The notes beneath the pieces were generated by a model. The model worked only from the letters and a program-made list of their open reading frames with translations, was not told where the DNA came from and made no database searches. Source: DASSFZ01 sp035292585 (GTDB taxonomy: Bacteria; Chloroflexota; Anaerolineae; Fen-1058). From it: 64,000 bases of DNA. The stretch lies in contig DATDPU010000138.1 of assembly GCA_035292585.1 (NCBI GenBank), positions 99,428-163,427 on the forward strand, read 5' to 3'. The stretch's first letter is position 1. Each line of letters begins with the position of its first letter. Shown in pieces: positions 16,034 to 24,821 of this stretch. The position numbers and the translations under genes are program-made.

Positions 16034-17299
16034 TCACGCTCTCTCGAATGGATCGACTCCCTGTGCGCGCAGCCGGGCAAGCATTTGCCGGATCGAGCGC
16101 TCGCCGCGCGTGTGTGGGAAGCGGAGAGATTGAAGTAGTGGCTTGCGATCGCGGCCGCGATAGAAGCGTTCGGCCCACACGCGCAGCACGCCACAGACGT
16201 ATAGCCGGTCTCGATACGTCAGCGTCTCGCCGGTACGCAGCTTGCGCATCGCTCTGTCGATGCCGGGGAAGCGCCGCCGATAGCGCTTCCAGTCGGCGAA
16301 CAGGAAGCCAGACCTGCGATCGTAGTTGACCTTCAAGTCGTGTCGGTGAATCAACTCCGTAATCGCGTGCTCTCGGTGAAGCCGGCTGAGCCGGTTGACT
16401 GCTTGATCGCCATCGTCGGGCAATTTCATCAGCGCGCCGATGGCCGTCCACGATAACCCGACCGCGCGGGCGAGCACGACGAATGCGTCGCCACCTTCGC
16501 TGAATTGCACGCCGCGCTTGAGACCTTTGCCTTTGCCGGTGAAGAACCGAACCCGGAGCGCATCGCTGCGGAGGATTCGCCAGTTACCCCACTTCGTCGC
16601 AGGCAGCTTGCCGTCGTGGATGTAGTTATTGACGGCCGCAGAGTCTGCGAGCTCGTGGTGGCGCGCAACCTGGCCGGGCGTCCACCATGCGTCGTCCCAA
16701 CGCGCCCGGCGCAGCTGCACCAGGCGGCGTGCCTTCTGCCAGAAGGCGGCGTCGTATTTGCGCTTGGTGCGTCGCGGGCCGCGCCTACCAACGCGATCGG
16801 GGTCGAAGTAAATCCAGTGCATCGGGTTGACGAGCCAGCGCAGCAGTGTAGCCCGTTCCACGACGCGGCACACCGTTTGCAGCGGTAGCCGCCGGCCAGG
16901 CAGAATGCCTCTATCGATTAGGCGATGTATGGATTTGCCATCGACGCCCAGCCCTTCGGCGATTTGCTCGGCCGTCATCTCGGCCGGATTGTTGCTCCTC
17001 GTGGGCAGACCCAGCTCGCGCTCGCGCCGGATGTGAACGCCTTCTTTGCTCCGACCGAGCTGGCGTCCAATTTCCTCGTCGCTCATCGTAAACAAATTTG
17101 CCTTGAGAAAGGCGTCCTCTTGCGGCGACCAGGTCGGGTTGCGCCGTCCCAACTTATCGTCTGGCCTCGAGGCGACGAGAGCTGCGCGCCGGCCCGCGGG
17201 CGTCGTCGCGCGTTTGGCGGCGAGCGCCTGAGACAGGCCGCCGCTCTCGACCTGCGCCTGGATGACGACGGAGTCGATCAACGCGTCGAGGCTAAGCAC
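16034..17299 (-). CDS. multi-HTH DNA-binding protein of unknown role
   Basis: 421 aa. Near residues 55-100, WSPQEDAFLKANLFTMSDEE and GRQLGRSKEGVHIRRERELG read as a Myb/SANT-like HTH. MTAEQIAEGLGVDGKSIHRL is a second HTH, and WWTPGQVARHHELADSAAVN with WRILRSDALRVRF a third. The C-terminus is basic. No catalytic motif is seen. It overlaps the ParB-like gene by eight bases and is probably an early regulator or origin-binding protein. Confidence 0.5.
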   Translation of the reverse strand: MLSLDALIDSVVIQAQVESGGLSQALAAKRATTPAGRRAALVASRPDDKLGRRNPTWSPQEDAFLKANLFTMSDEEIGRQLGRSKEGVHIRRERELGLPTRSNNPAEMTAEQIAEGLGVDGKSIHRLIDRGILPGRRLPLQTVCRVVERATLLRWLVNPMHWIYFDPDRVGRRGPRRTKRKYDAAFWQKARRLVQLRRARWDDAWWTPGQVARHHELADSAAVNNYIHDGKLPATKWGNWRILRSDALRVRFFTGKGKGLKRGVQFSEGGDAFVVLARAVGLSWTAIGALMKLPDDGDQAVNRLSRLHREHAITELIHRHDLKVNYDRRSGFLFADWKRYRRRFPGIDRAMRKLRTGETLTYRDRLYVCGVLRVWAERFYRGRDRKPLLQSLRFPHTRGERSIRQMLARLRAQGVDPFERA

Positions 17300-18251
17300 G
17301 TTTCACCTTCTTGCTCAGCTCTTGCTTTATCTTTTGAACCTCGATGATGCGCCGCAACATTTCCACCCCTGGGCAGCCGTCGCACGCGCCGGCCACGTCG
17401 CGCACCGAGCACTGGCCGCAGGTCTCGTTGGCCGAATGGACGATCAACGTCCACGCAGGCTCGCCGACCCGGTTGGCCAACGTCTCACTCTTGACGTCGC
17501 ATTGCGCGCACATGTTTCGCGCGGCTTCGCGCAACGCGGCGAGGGGAATGAATGCCGCGTCGGGCTTGGCCTTGCCCGCGCTCCGGCGCGCACGCGTGAG
17601 CATCGGCTCGTTGGCGTCGGCGATCTTTTCCGACAACCGTCTGCAGGCGAGCTCAATCGCCTTGATTGTTGCGTTCAAGCCGGCCAGGCGTTGCGCCAAC
17701 GCGACACGCTTTTGGCTGTCGTCGATCGACAGCAGCGCATTGGCGACCCGGACGTCGCCCTGCAGGGCGCCCTGAACGACCAGGTTCTGGATCTCCGGCT
17801 CGAGCTTGAGCCAGGTCAGGCGGTTGTAGATGTGTGTGGGGTGTTTTTTAAGCTTCTGCGCGACAGCCTTCACGTTGCCGAGCCGGTCAAGTAGGCGTTG
17901 GTACGACAGCGCCTCGTCGACGGCGTTCAAATCCTCGCGTTGGATGTTTTCGACGATCGCCAGCTCTTCCAGTGCGTCGTCGCCTGGGTGCGGCTTGACG
18001 ACGACCGGCACCGTCTCCAATCCCACACTCTGCGCCGCGCGCCAGCGGCGCTCACCCGCGATGAGGAGGTACGTGCCGGGCGCGCCATTCGGGCAGACGA
18101 TCAACGGCTGTATGATGCCGTGCTCGCGGATGGATTCGGCCAGCTCGCGCAACGATTCTTCGTTGAACGTTTTGCGCGACTGGAAGGGATTCGGCGAGAT
18201 GTGATCGGTGCGGACTTCGAGGCTGGGCACGTTCGATGGTTTGGTCGTCAT
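17292..18251 (-). CDS. ParB/Spo0J-like DNA-binding protein with Cys-rich tail
   Basis: 319 aa. ISPNPFQSRKTFNEESLREL, HGIIQPLIVCP and LIAGERRWRAAQSVGLETVP are the ParB N-terminal CTPase/clamp motifs. ENIQREDLNAVDEALSYQRL and KKHPTHIYNRL add the central HTH. Residues 245-305 carry five cysteines (CAQC, CGQC, CDGC) that may bind metal. No ParA gene is near. It may control plasmid-like segregation or gene expression in the phage. Confidence 0.88.
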   Translation of the reverse strand: MTTKPSNVPSLEVRTDHISPNPFQSRKTFNEESLRELAESIREHGIIQPLIVCPNGAPGTYLLIAGERRWRAAQSVGLETVPVVVKPHPGDDALEELAIVENIQREDLNAVDEALSYQRLLDRLGNVKAVAQKLKKHPTHIYNRLTWLKLEPEIQNLVVQGALQGDVRVANALLSIDDSQKRVALAQRLAGLNATIKAIELACRRLSEKIADANEPMLTRARRSAGKAKPDAAFIPLAALREAARNMCAQCDVKSETLANRVGEPAWTLIVHSANETCGQCSVRDVAGACDGCPGVEMLRRIIEVQKIKQELSKKVKRA

Positions 18252-18254
18252 AGA

Positions 18255-18422
18255 TCATCCTCCGGCATTCTTGATCAAACACTGATAGTCCGTCTTGCGC
18301 CCGTACTTGCGCCGCGTCTCGCCTGTCCAAGCGGGGTTGCCGACGAGGGGCAGGCGGATAACGGATAGATACGTCGTTTGCTTGCACGCTGCGCGCGGCA
18401 GCGAGTTCACGCGGACGGCCAT
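18255..18422 (-). CDS. small conserved-looking protein between operon genes
   Basis: 55 aa, beginning MAVRVNSLPRAA and ending KTDYQCLIKNAGG. Its start is four bases after the stop of the upstream gene, and its last codons (GGAGGA) contain the ribosome binding site of the ParB-like gene. The position argues for a real gene, but I recognise no family. Confidence 0.5.
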   Translation of the reverse strand: MAVRVNSLPRAACKQTTYLSVIRLPLVGNPAWTGETRRKYGRKTDYQCLIKNAGG

Positions 18423-18425
18423 GGG

Positions 18426-18983
18426 TCACTTCGCGCCTGGTTGCGCCGGGAAGCGTATCGGCTGGTCGCTCACCAAATCCGCCGTCGGCAGTGACGTTTC
18501 GAGCTGGTCGCCGTTGTTGCGAATCACGTGCTCGCCGACGTTGATGGTTTTCCCAGGCCGAAGCTCGACGATCGGAACGCGATGCGACAGCGCGGCACGG
18601 GAGTTGGCGATCGCTTCCGCGCACTCGCCGGCGATCCGGAACAGCTCTTCGAGCGTGTCCTTGACGCTGAGCGGATCGGCGGCGCCGGATGATTCGCCGC
18701 CGTGACGTTTCCTCCAAGGAGGTATGCTTGCCGTCCTGAAGCTGTTGACGGCGTCGCACAGGTCTTCCAGGAGAGTCAGCGCCCAGCCGACGCGCTCGTC
18801 TGGCCCGTCGCCTATTTCGGCGGGCGGCCTGGGCAGGCGCGCGATCGCGCTGTATCCCGCGAACACTTGTTGCGTCGCCTCGCGTTCCCGGCCGGCTTTG
18901 AGAAGGTCTTCGATGGCGACGTCCAGCGCGCGCTCTGCGCCGAACTGTAGCTTGAGGTTGAGGTAGTAAGATGGGTCGTTCAC
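18426..18983 (-). CDS. hypothetical protein
   Basis: 185 aa from a GTG at 18983 that follows AAGGAGAAATAAC; upstream in-frame codons lie inside the preceding gene. The protein is helical and acidic in its N-terminal half (LNLKLQFGAERALDVAIEDL). A later stretch, DTLEELFRIAGECAEAIANS, is also helical. No motif or membrane segment is seen. It is a member of the left-arm early operon. Confidence 0.55.
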   Translation of the reverse strand: MNDPSYYLNLKLQFGAERALDVAIEDLLKAGREREATQQVFAGYSAIARLPRPPAEIGDGPDERVGWALTLLEDLCDAVNSFRTASIPPWRKRHGGESSGAADPLSVKDTLEELFRIAGECAEAIANSRAALSHRVPIVELRPGKTINVGEHVIRNNGDQLETSLPTADLVSDQPIRFPAQPGAK

Positions 18984-18994
18984 GTTATTTCTCC

Positions 18995-19933
18995 TTAACG
19001 AGTTGGGTTTGGGTCTCGTGGTTTCCTCTCTGCGAGGATGAGATGTGTCGCGACTGTCTCTGCCCCCAGCGGCCCGGCGGCGTCGAGCAGGTCGGGTGAT
19101 GGCAGCTCGGCGAGCGAGATGTTGGCCGGGCTTCCGCCTCTCTGGAAATACAGAGCTGCGGCCTTGATGCGCTCTTCCTGCCTGCGTTCGGCCGACCAGT
19201 ATCCGCGCGCTACAAATACGGCGTCCAGGATGCACAGCGCGTCAGCGCGGTCGAGCTTCGCAATCTGACCCAGCAGCGGCGAGCCGCGCAGCGCGTCGAC
19301 AACGGCCTTCTCGCGCTCGTCGGTCGGCGCAGGTGTCGGTGGCCTGTCGGCGCTGCGCTTATCGAGCAACGGAATTTCCCAGCGGCCGCCGGAATAGGGC
19401 GAGAAGCGCGTGCGCAGCCAGGCGTCGAGCGCATCTCCGCTGCCGGCGTCGTGAAACTTCACCGGCGCGCCGGCGCGGATGCGGATGCGCATCGCGCCGC
19501 ACTTGGGGCAGTTCACAGCGTGCGCCGCGTGAACGGCGCTCGTCGTCATGCACTCCATACACACGACCGTCCAATCGATTTCGGCTTCGGGCCGACCGCG
19601 CTTGCCGAGCGTCTCCTCGATACGATTCATCGCGATCCGGTCTTCGCGCGTCATCCGGATCGGCTCGAAACTGGCCTCGGCAATCTGCACCGTGAGCGGG
19701 ATGCCTTCCTCGCGCGCCGCGTCGCAGGCGATCAGCCCGATCGTGCGCGCCAGGCTCTCGGAGGGCGTGATGATGCAGCCCTCCTGCACGATTACTCCCG
19801 GGCCATCGCTACGGCGCTTGATAGGTGAGACGGCCTTGTCGCCGCGCACGCGCATCGCTAAGCTGTGCAGCCTACGGTAGTACGTGCTTGGCGGCTTGAC
19901 GCCGTCCCACTCTAAGAGCACAACGTAAGCCAT
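18995..19933 (-). CDS. hypothetical protein with central zinc ribbon
   Basis: 312 aa. The N-terminal ~140 residues start MAYVVLLEWDGVKPPSTYYR. A four-cysteine motif VCMECMT...NCPKCGAMRI near residues 127-152 should bind zinc. The C-terminal half is helical (DRADALCILDAVFVARGYW). The architecture suggests a nucleic-acid or protein adaptor. It lies in the same operon as the VWA and AAA genes. Confidence 0.5.
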   Translation of the reverse strand: MAYVVLLEWDGVKPPSTYYRRLHSLAMRVRGDKAVSPIKRRSDGPGVIVQEGCIITPSESLARTIGLIACDAAREEGIPLTVQIAEASFEPIRMTREDRIAMNRIEETLGKRGRPEAEIDWTVVCMECMTTSAVHAAHAVNCPKCGAMRIRIRAGAPVKFHDAGSGDALDAWLRTRFSPYSGGRWEIPLLDKRSADRPPTPAPTDEREKAVVDALRGSPLLGQIAKLDRADALCILDAVFVARGYWSAERRQEERIKAAALYFQRGGSPANISLAELPSPDLLDAAGPLGAETVATHLILAERKPRDPNPTR

Positions 19934-19936
19934 CGT

Positions 19937-20074
19937 TCAGGCCTTGCCCTCGATTTCGTTTAGACGCGCTGCTCTGCCGTGATACCTGATCGCGGCGGAG
20001 TTGTAGGCCTTGGCCGCATCTTCTGGTGTGTCAAACAGACCCAGGTAAAAGTGAGAGTTGCCAACCTTGGTCAT
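19937..20074 (-). CDS. orphan half AP2 domain, 45 aa
   Basis: MTKVGNSHFYLGLFDTPEDA and AKAYNSAAIRYHGRAARLNE match the second half of the AP2 domain in the HNH-AP2 protein at 13060-13542 (HLGYFNTPAEAARAYDTAAV). The first half of the domain and any nuclease are absent. It starts three bases from the VWA gene's stop codon. It may be a decayed homing endonuclease or a small DNA-binding protein in its own right. Confidence 0.6.
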   Translation of the reverse strand: MTKVGNSHFYLGLFDTPEDAAKAYNSAAIRYHGRAARLNEIEGKA

Positions 20075-20076
20075 AG

Positions 20077-21552
20077 TTACCTCATCCACCCGGCCACGTC
20101 GCGCGCCAGGCCCTCGCCCGCTTTCGGGTCGAGCTCGGCGACCGGAATCACCTGATCGGCCAGCGCCTCGATGCTGCCGTATCCCCGCGCAACGGGCACG
20201 TACAGCAGCCGCGTGCTGGTGAGCTGCTTGAAGCGCCGCCACTTTGCGGCGACGTCCTGCGCTACCACCGCTTCGCCGTCCGAGATGAACAGCGCATCGG
20301 CGCCTTTGCAATGCTTGCCCAGTCGCGCCAACCGGCTCATCGTCTCGTCGAGCGCGCGATTGAACGATGTGCCGCCGCCGCGCGAGTGCTCGGCCCATTC
20401 GACGTGCTGCTGCCAGCCCTGCGCCGATTCGACGACGCTCACCGGATCGTTGTCAGCGCCGAAGGTGAAAAGAACGTAGCTACGTCCTTCCGCCTTCGCG
20501 GCCTGCGCCACGCCCAGCGCGATCGCCTTGGCGATGATTTCGCGATGGCCGATCATGCTGCCGCTCACGTCGACCGCCGCGACGAACGGCCCGCGCTTCT
20601 CGGCATTGCCGCGCAGCCGCCAGCCGACAAGCCCACCTTCAGCGAACTGCGCGACCTTCTGCGCGCGCAGGGCGGGGGGCACGTCGGGTCGCAGCAGCGC
20701 GAGCTCGGAAGGGAAGACGTGCATCAGGTCGCGCGTCAGTCCGGCCTCGGCGGTAATGGGGCCGTGCGTCACCCGCTCGCGCCGAGATTGCAGGGCGATG
20801 CCGCGCAGTCGTCCGGCTAGCAGCGCAATTTGCCGAACTTTCGCCGAATTGCGGCGCGCGAACTCCAGCGCCGCTTTAGGGTCCGTCCGCACGTCGCTGC
20901 CCGGCCCGAAGCCCCAGCCCGCCATCTCCTTGGCCAGGCGTTTACCGGCCTGGCCGGCTTTGCGCACGGCAGACGCGACGGCCGCGTTCGTCATCGCGTC
21001 GCCCTGCGCGTCGTCGATGGCGGCAGCCGCCTGGTCGGCGATCTGCCCGGCTTCCTCTCGGAGCGCTTCCGCCTGCGCCGCTGCCCGATCGGCTTCGTCC
21101 GTCATGCCGGCCGCTTCGAAGCCCTGCGCGGCCGCCTCTGCTGCTGCTGCCTGGCGCGCTTTCTCGTCGGCCTCCTCCTGCTTTTTGAGCGCTTCCTTGA
21201 GCGCCTCTTCCTGGCTGAGCATCTCCCACATCAGGCCCGCCGTCGTCGCCGCAACGGGCAGGTTCGCTACGGTGTTAGCGCGCGTGGATTCCCAGCTCTG
21301 CATCGAGCGCGCCCAGTCGAGCACGGTCTTATTCACCCCGCGCTCTGGCGGTGTCTGATCTGCGCGGCGAGGGTCGGCCTGGTAGAGGCTATGGAAGATG
21401 TCGCCGGCGAGATCCGACTGTGCAGGGCCATCGGGGTCTCGGCTGACCGACAGCTTCGTCATGCGGCCGAGGGCGCGCTCGGCGGGCGAGAGTCGAAGGG
21501 TGGAGATTTGTGGCAGTCCGCTGACTTCGTTCACGTTAGTGTCCGTTGCCAT
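20077..21552 (-). CDS. VWA domain protein (CobT/MoxR-partner type)
   Basis: 491 aa from MATDTNVNEV; a start five codons upstream is possible. The middle (about 110-215) is an Ala/Glu-rich coiled coil. The C-terminal VWA domain has the metal-binding motif AAVDVSGSM (DVSGS near 328-332) and the later LFISDGEAVVAQDVAAKWRR. In this family the VWA protein works with a MoxR-type AAA ATPase as a metal-dependent chaperone. The ATPase gene directly upstream overlaps it by 17 bases. Confidence 0.85.
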   Translation of the reverse strand: MATDTNVNEVSGLPQISTLRLSPAERALGRMTKLSVSRDPDGPAQSDLAGDIFHSLYQADPRRADQTPPERGVNKTVLDWARSMQSWESTRANTVANLPVAATTAGLMWEMLSQEEALKEALKKQEEADEKARQAAAAEAAAQGFEAAGMTDEADRAAAQAEALREEAGQIADQAAAAIDDAQGDAMTNAAVASAVRKAGQAGKRLAKEMAGWGFGPGSDVRTDPKAALEFARRNSAKVRQIALLAGRLRGIALQSRRERVTHGPITAEAGLTRDLMHVFPSELALLRPDVPPALRAQKVAQFAEGGLVGWRLRGNAEKRGPFVAAVDVSGSMIGHREIIAKAIALGVAQAAKAEGRSYVLFTFGADNDPVSVVESAQGWQQHVEWAEHSRGGGTSFNRALDETMSRLARLGKHCKGADALFISDGEAVVAQDVAAKWRRFKQLTSTRLLYVPVARGYGSIEALADQVIPVAELDPKAGEGLARDVAGWMR

Positions 21553-22666
21553 TCGGCATTTCACCACGCGCTGCCGCGGCGAACCACTCGGTAAGTCTCG
21601 CGCTCGCCTCGGCGACGCGCGGGTCGTCGTCGCCCACTTGCTTGAGCGTCGCCTGCGCGTTGGCCAGCAACGCGCCCAGCTCGCCCATGCGGCCCATACG
21701 CTGCGCCTGGTCAGAGATGCCGGCGACCTCGCGAAACTTCACCACCGCTTGCGCAAGCGCGCCCTCGATGGCCGATCCAACCGCGTCCACGACGCCAGCC
21801 GCGATCTGCGCCCAGCTCTCTGCCTCTTCCGAAGCCGGCATCGGCCAGGCCCAACGCAGCGCGCGACTCGCGACGTCAGGCACGGCCGAGAAGTCCGCCT
21901 GGCCGGTGTCGTACACGCCGAGGCGGTAAACTAGCTTCGACCATTGCGTGACGCGGCGCGGGTGCGGCCGCCGGCCTTGCGCAGTCGCTTCCAGCGCCAG
22001 CGTTTCGAGCAGCTCGGCGACTGCGTGCTTTGCCTTGTCGCCGGGCCGGGCCTGCCGCACGCTCTCGACGTCTTTCCAGTCGGGCAGCCCGCCGGAAACG
22101 TTCAGACCGTTCACGCTGGAGAGCTGCGCGCCGACCAGCGCGGCGACGTCGAGCGTATCGGGTTGCAGCCATAGCCACAAGCCGAATCGGTCGATCAGCG
22201 CTTCGACGCGCTCACCCCGAGCGACGAAGTTCGCGGTGCTCCAGACGACGGCTGCCTGGTCGGGGTTAGCGTCCATGCGGTCGAGCACATCCAGGCAGGC
22301 GTCGAACACGACGTCGTTGGCCCGGAACACTTCGTCGAGGATTGAGACACGCGCGGAAACGTCGTAGGGCGTGCCTGTAACGACGCGGCTTAACTGCCCG
22401 TTGAGCAATGCGGCCGGGTCGTATGCGCCGCGCACGGCTTCGGGCGGCGTGCTGGGGTCGAGCCGGTTGAACGTCCACGCGCCATCGCCGGCAATGCTCT
22501 TCGCCAGGCTGCGCGCGATGGCGGTCTTGCCCCAGCCTGGCGCGCCGAGTACGACGGCGTGCTGGCCGCTGAGCGCCGACGCCACGAGCACGTCACGCAA
22601 GTCGGTGACGTAGCCGCCGACGAAGCTGGGCGACGCGGCAGGGGTGGTCGATTTACTCTTTGCCAT
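21536..22666 (-). CDS. MoxR/CobS-type AAA ATPase
   Basis: 376 aa from MAKSKSTTP at 22666. Walker A GAPGWGKTAIARSLA lies at residues 41-48, Walker B-like VSILDEVFRANDVVFDACLD follows near 105-125, and WSTANF serves as sensor 1. MoxR ATPases remodel target proteins or insert cofactors with a VWA partner, here the next gene. CobS/CobT-like pairs occur in many phages with unknown targets. The gene overlaps the 99 aa gene upstream by 14 bases. Confidence 0.88.
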   Translation of the reverse strand: MAKSKSTTPAASPSFVGGYVTDLRDVLVASALSGQHAVVLGAPGWGKTAIARSLAKSIAGDGAWTFNRLDPSTPPEAVRGAYDPAALLNGQLSRVVTGTPYDVSARVSILDEVFRANDVVFDACLDVLDRMDANPDQAAVVWSTANFVARGERVEALIDRFGLWLWLQPDTLDVAALVGAQLSSVNGLNVSGGLPDWKDVESVRQARPGDKAKHAVAELLETLALEATAQGRRPHPRRVTQWSKLVYRLGVYDTGQADFSAVPDVASRALRWAWPMPASEEAESWAQIAAGVVDAVGSAIEGALAQAVVKFREVAGISDQAQRMGRMGELGALLANAQATLKQVGDDDPRVAEASARLTEWFAAAARGEMPNGNGH

Positions 22667-22952
22667 GTTGGGTATCCTCCCCGCAAGCTTTTCTGATGGC
22701 GGCGTGTAGTTGTGGCACGATGGTGAAGCTGCGCTCGTGCTGAGGCTTGAGCATATCTTCAAGCACGGCCTCGCACGCGGCCAACAGCTCTGGCGCGGCG
22801 GCCCACAATCGAGCATAGCTCTCATGCTCCGTGGCGATCAGGCCGCGAACGATACGCCCTTTTTCGTCAACTTCTTTGATGTACCAGAGCTGCAGCGCGT
22901 CGAATTGATAGCCTGTGTCCAGTTGGAGTTGATATTTTGGTTTTGCGGCCAC
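22653..22952 (-). CDS. hypothetical protein upstream of AAA gene
   Basis: 99 aa, beginning MAAKPKYQLQLDTGYQFDAL. The sequence SYARLWAAAPELLAACEAVL resembles a short motif common in small phage proteins of unknown function. No zinc or membrane motif. It overlaps the AAA gene by 14 bases and starts 32 bases after the Rad52-like gene ends. Confidence 0.6.
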   Translation of the reverse strand: MAAKPKYQLQLDTGYQFDALQLWYIKEVDEKGRIVRGLIATEHESYARLWAAAPELLAACEAVLEDMLKPQHERSFTIVPQLHAAIRKACGEDTQHGKE

Positions 22953-22984
22953 GTCATACCTCCCTGTGCGAGGAAGCTGCCCTT

Positions 22985-23968
22985 TTACGTCTTCTCGTTA
23001 GCGCGCTCGACGATTAGCTGTGCTTCCTGCTTGACCACGTCGGCGATAACATACTTGCCCGCGCTGTCCTGTGTGGCGTTGATCCACTTGCGCAGCATAG
23101 CGATCACCAGGCCGCCGGGGATGTCCGCTGTGCTTCTGCAGCTGGTCAAATATTCGGTGAGCACGTAGCGCTCGCTTTTCCCGACACACAATTCGATCAG
23201 GTGCGCCAGCAGGCCGCGCTGGGCCGGTGTGACATTTCCGCGCTCGGACCCGGCGTGCTCGGCCAGCTTCGCCTTGAGCGTTTCGGGCGAGTAGGGCCGT
23301 GCGCCATTTGCCGGCCGTGCGACCGGCTCCGGCGCTTTCCGGTCCGTCGCGTCGGGCTTTGTGGCCCGGTCTGCATCTTTGACCAGGTCGCCATCGCTGC
23401 GACCCAACGCGGCCTTATTCTTCAACAGGGTCTCCTCAGGGTCGGTGATGGGCCTCAGGTGCAAGGCCTGGACAATCTCGGCTTCGAAGGCGTTCCTGCG
23501 GAGCGCGCCTTCAATGTCCGCGCTTTGCATGGGAACAAAGCAACGCCCCAGGTCGCGCAAGCATCCTTTGAGTAACGACGTGACGCTGGCCTTGTACGCG
23601 GTTTTGTAGTTATCGCTGGGAGTCGCGCCGATGGGATTCGGCGTTTTCGTTTTCTCGTCCTTCGTGCGGCGCACGATGGCGACGCCGATCTGCGGCCGGG
23701 AAACTTGCGTTCCATCGGAAAACGTTACGGTGAGCTTTCCTGGAACGCTTATGAGGCGCTCGGTGTTTGGCAATTCTTCAACCCGGTATTCACCCGTCAG
23801 TTCGAGCGACCACCCGGACGGCTCGAAGATGGCGTCGAGCATGCCGGTCGCATATTCATGCTCCGTGAATGGTTTCCCGCCGGCAACACCCGACTTGCGC
23901 TTTACTGCCCAATTGGGAGTGAATAGTTTTTGCAACGCTTCAACCTGTTGTTCCGTGGTCAGTTTCAT
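22985..23968 (-). CDS. Rad52/Rad22-like single-strand annealing protein
   Basis: 327 aa. MKLTTEQQVEALQKLFTPNW and ATGMLDAIFEPSGWSLELTG, followed by RPQIGVAIVRR and YKTAYKASVTSLLKGCLRDL (GRCF), are the conserved annealing core of the Rad52 family. The C-terminal third is variable. Such phage recombinases anneal single strands during replication and repair. No partner exonuclease gene is obvious in the left arm. Confidence 0.85.
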   Translation of the reverse strand: MKLTTEQQVEALQKLFTPNWAVKRKSGVAGGKPFTEHEYATGMLDAIFEPSGWSLELTGEYRVEELPNTERLISVPGKLTVTFSDGTQVSRPQIGVAIVRRTKDEKTKTPNPIGATPSDNYKTAYKASVTSLLKGCLRDLGRCFVPMQSADIEGALRRNAFEAEIVQALHLRPITDPEETLLKNKAALGRSDGDLVKDADRATKPDATDRKAPEPVARPANGARPYSPETLKAKLAEHAGSERGNVTPAQRGLLAHLIELCVGKSERYVLTEYLTSCRSTADIPGGLVIAMLRKWINATQDSAGKYVIADVVKQEAQLIVERANEKT

Positions 23969-23977
23969 GGCTTGCTC

Positions 23978-24238
23978 CTATGCCTCCAAATCAAGTAATC
24001 CCTCGCGCGCAATCTCTTCAGGTGTCGCGCAAAGGCAAGGGTTCAATCCGCAGAATTTGCAAGTCTGCGTCTGCGGCGGAGTGAACTCTGCTACAGCGTC
24101 TTCAAGGTCGCACGTGGTGTTGAATAATGACGATGGCTCGGAAGCGCCGGGGTGTGCTGCAATCCACTCTGCCTGGGCTTGCTGCCAGTTGGCGGTGCAT
24201 GCCTGTAAGGTGGTCGGTTCGTCGATTTGCGTAGACAT
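23978..24238 (-). CDS. small protein with Cys cluster
   Basis: 86 aa from MSTQIDEPTT at 24238. The middle is acidic, and the C-terminal part has TCKFCGLNPCLCATPEEIAR, with four cysteines placed for metal binding. It starts three bases after the phosphatase gene stop and ends ten bases before the Rad52-like gene. Function unknown. Confidence 0.6.
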   Translation of the reverse strand: MSTQIDEPTTLQACTANWQQAQAEWIAAHPGASEPSSLFNTTCDLEDAVAEFTPPQTQTCKFCGLNPCLCATPEEIAREGLLDLEA

Positions 24239-24240
24239 GG

Positions 24241-24789
24241 CTACCTCGCGCGCTTGAGGTGGTTGATCAACGCCAACGTTTCGATCGTCCCGACCCCATG
24301 CCTCAAGACCTGGTTGATGAGATAGGCAATGGGTCGAATGCGGTCGAGGGACTGAACTTCCGGGTCGGGCACGTCCCAACCCTCGCCGGCCATAGAAGCG
24401 AAAAGCAGCGTCCGAGCCCGTGCGTCAGGGTAGTGCTTCCCGATCCAATCTCTGTGCTCGCGCGCCATGCACAGAATCAGGTCGGCTTTCAGAATCTCGT
24501 CACGCGTAACGAGGTGGGGGGTATACGTGAAGGGTCCGCCGGTGCGCTCGAAGACAGCGACGATCGTCGGCAACGCGGGTTCTTGCCCGGCGTGATCGGC
24601 TGTCGTGCCGGCGCAGGAGACTTCGAGCTTGCCGGAATGGAAGCTCAATAGACCGGCAGCCAGGGGCGATCGACAGTAGCCGCCGGTGCAGAGGCATAAG
24701 ACGCGAGGTCTATTGTGGGTGACTCTGCGAGGGAGCAGGAGGGACGTGCCGGCATGCGCCGGCCGCGTGGCAGGTTGTGCGGATAACAT
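24241..24789 (-). CDS. low-molecular-weight phosphotyrosine phosphatase-like protein
   Basis: 182 aa. RPRVLCLCTGGYCRSPLAAG holds the phosphate-binding loop C-x5-R-S (Cys34 to Arg40). ADLILCMAREHRDWI and WDVPDPEVQSLD (general-acid Asp in a DP motif) complete the family signature. The fold is shared by Tyr and Arg phosphatases and arsenate reductases, so the substrate is open. A phosphatase inside a phage early operon is unusual and could reverse a host phosphorylation signal. Confidence 0.85.
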   Translation of the reverse strand: MLSAQPATRPAHAGTSLLLPRRVTHNRPRVLCLCTGGYCRSPLAAGLLSFHSGKLEVSCAGTTADHAGQEPALPTIVAVFERTGGPFTYTPHLVTRDEILKADLILCMAREHRDWIGKHYPDARARTLLFASMAGEGWDVPDPEVQSLDRIRPIAYLINQVLRHGVGTIETLALINHLKRAR

Positions 24790-24821
24790 GGCGCTCCTTC
24801 AGCTAGTGGTCATCGTTCGCG

